Shown: one piece after another, positions 6,266 to 6,673 of the stretch
How the letters are laid out: every line of letters begins with the position of its first letter
Position numbering within the stretch: position 1 is the stretch's first letter
Source of the DNA: Bacteroidota bacterium
GTDB taxonomy: Bacteria > Bacteroidota > Ignavibacteria > UBA10030 > UBA8401
Length of the DNA stretch: 6,673 nt
Assembly: GCA_003456055.1 (NCBI GenBank)
Contig: DMPG01000138.1
Coordinates: forward strand, 7,247-13,919
Direction: 5' to 3'
Program-made: the position numbers and the translations under genes
Notes under the pieces: generated by a model
Databases searched by the model: none
What the model was told of the DNA's origin: nothing
Seen by the model: only the letters and a program-made list of their open reading frames with translations

Positions 6266-6673
6266 TTACCAGCCCGATACCGTTTCCAACAGAATATCTT
6301 CGGCAGCTTTATTGACCGCCTCCGTTAATGCAATATCGCGGATTTGTTGCCCCTGTGTGTATTCCCCCCAAGCAGAAAAATCTCTCTCCCATATTTTTTT
6401 TCTCAATTTCATATCGGTATATGTCGCGTGAATAGTGATGGTAACTTTACGCGTTGTAATAATATTGTTTCCACCAATGACCTGAGGAGCATCGATCACC
6501 GATGAAATTGTTCCTTCAACAATTGAATCTGCGGTCAATCGCTCGCCAATCTCCAGATTATTATCGTTACGGAAAAGTTCGACTAATTTTTGCGTGAACT
6601 TTTCGCGCAATCCCGGCTCACCAAAACCGCTGACATCTTCAAATAATGGAATTGCTACGGTCTTTAAATGTGC
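6266..6673 (-). CDS. lptE: LptE-family LPS-assembly lipoprotein, 5' end outside window
   Basis: The frame is open to the right edge and 135 codons are visible (stop 6266-6268). The TTG at 6608-6610 is an internal Leu codon, not the start: homologous-looking sequence continues upstream (HLKTVAIPLFEDVSGFGEPG). The visible order is that of the LptE family of Bacteroidetes-type bacteria. It has a strand with K-T-V-A-I-P-L-F, a helix with REKFTQKLVELFRNDNNL, then ADSIVEGTISSV, then paired strands (KVTITIHATYTD; KKIWERDFSAWGEY), and a last helix with AVNKAAEDILLETVSGW. In LptE-containing systems this outer-membrane lipoprotein plugs the LptD barrel and helps insert lipopolysaccharide. The signal peptide and lipobox Cys are expected just beyond the edge and were not seen. 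The glycosyltransferase gene follows 46 nt downstream. Confidence 0.82.
   Translation of the reverse strand, partial: AHLKTVAIPLFEDVSGFGEPGLREKFTQKLVELFRNDNNLEIGERLTADSIVEGTISSVIDAPQVIGGNNIITTRKVTITIHATYTDMKLRKKIWERDFSAWGEYTQGQQIRDIALTEAVNKAAEDILLETVSGW

Noticed and set aside
6608..6610. TTG as the start of a 114-residue LptE-like protein
   Set aside because: The reading frame and LptE-like sequence continue upstream to the window edge, so this is an internal leucine codon.

Overview
The window looks like ordinary chromosomal DNA of a Gram-negative bacterium, with moderately low GC (about 40% by eye). It carries outer-membrane biogenesis genes: SurA-type periplasmic chaperones and the LPS-assembly lipoprotein LptE. 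The LptE is of the Bacteroidetes/Ignavibacteria style, and the tandem SurA-like genes and the TPR-linker-TPR protein also point to the FCB group, possibly Ignavibacteria/Chlorobi. That placement is an inference from protein style only. I see no mobile element, CRISPR array, tRNA or rRNA.

Region 1 (1-2390, plus strand) is a tightly packed cassette of three SurA/parvulin-related genes. It holds the 3' end of a peptidyl-prolyl isomerase-like gene, then a predicted lipoprotein with a SurA-like layout but an eroded isomerase domain, then a full SurA homologue with two intact parvulin domains. The first junction overlaps by one base (TAATG) and the second leaves 4 nt, so they almost certainly form one translationally linked operon for outer-membrane or exported protein folding.

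Region 2 (2391-2762, plus strand) is rpsT (ribosomal protein S20). It has a strong Shine-Dalgarno site, a plausible own promoter and a perfect 13-bp terminator hairpin.

Region 3 (2767-3993) holds a minus-strand TPR protein that converges on rpsT and shares its terminator. It is divergent from a small family-2 glycosyltransferase (3994-4647, plus). The roughly 105-bp divergent spacer contains a G/T-rich tract.

Region 4 (4648-6673) starts with a second bidirectional hairpin. Two minus-strand genes follow, read in the order lptE (5' end outside the window) then a membrane-embedded, cellulose-synthase-like processive glycosyltransferase. The 46-nt gap suggests a shared transcript. The pairing puts an LPS-transport lipoprotein next to an enzyme likely to make or export a beta-linked polysaccharide.

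There is no convincing undescribed system here. The points most worth a second look are the degenerate middle chaperone, the lptE-glycosyltransferase pairing and the TPR protein with a long acidic linker.
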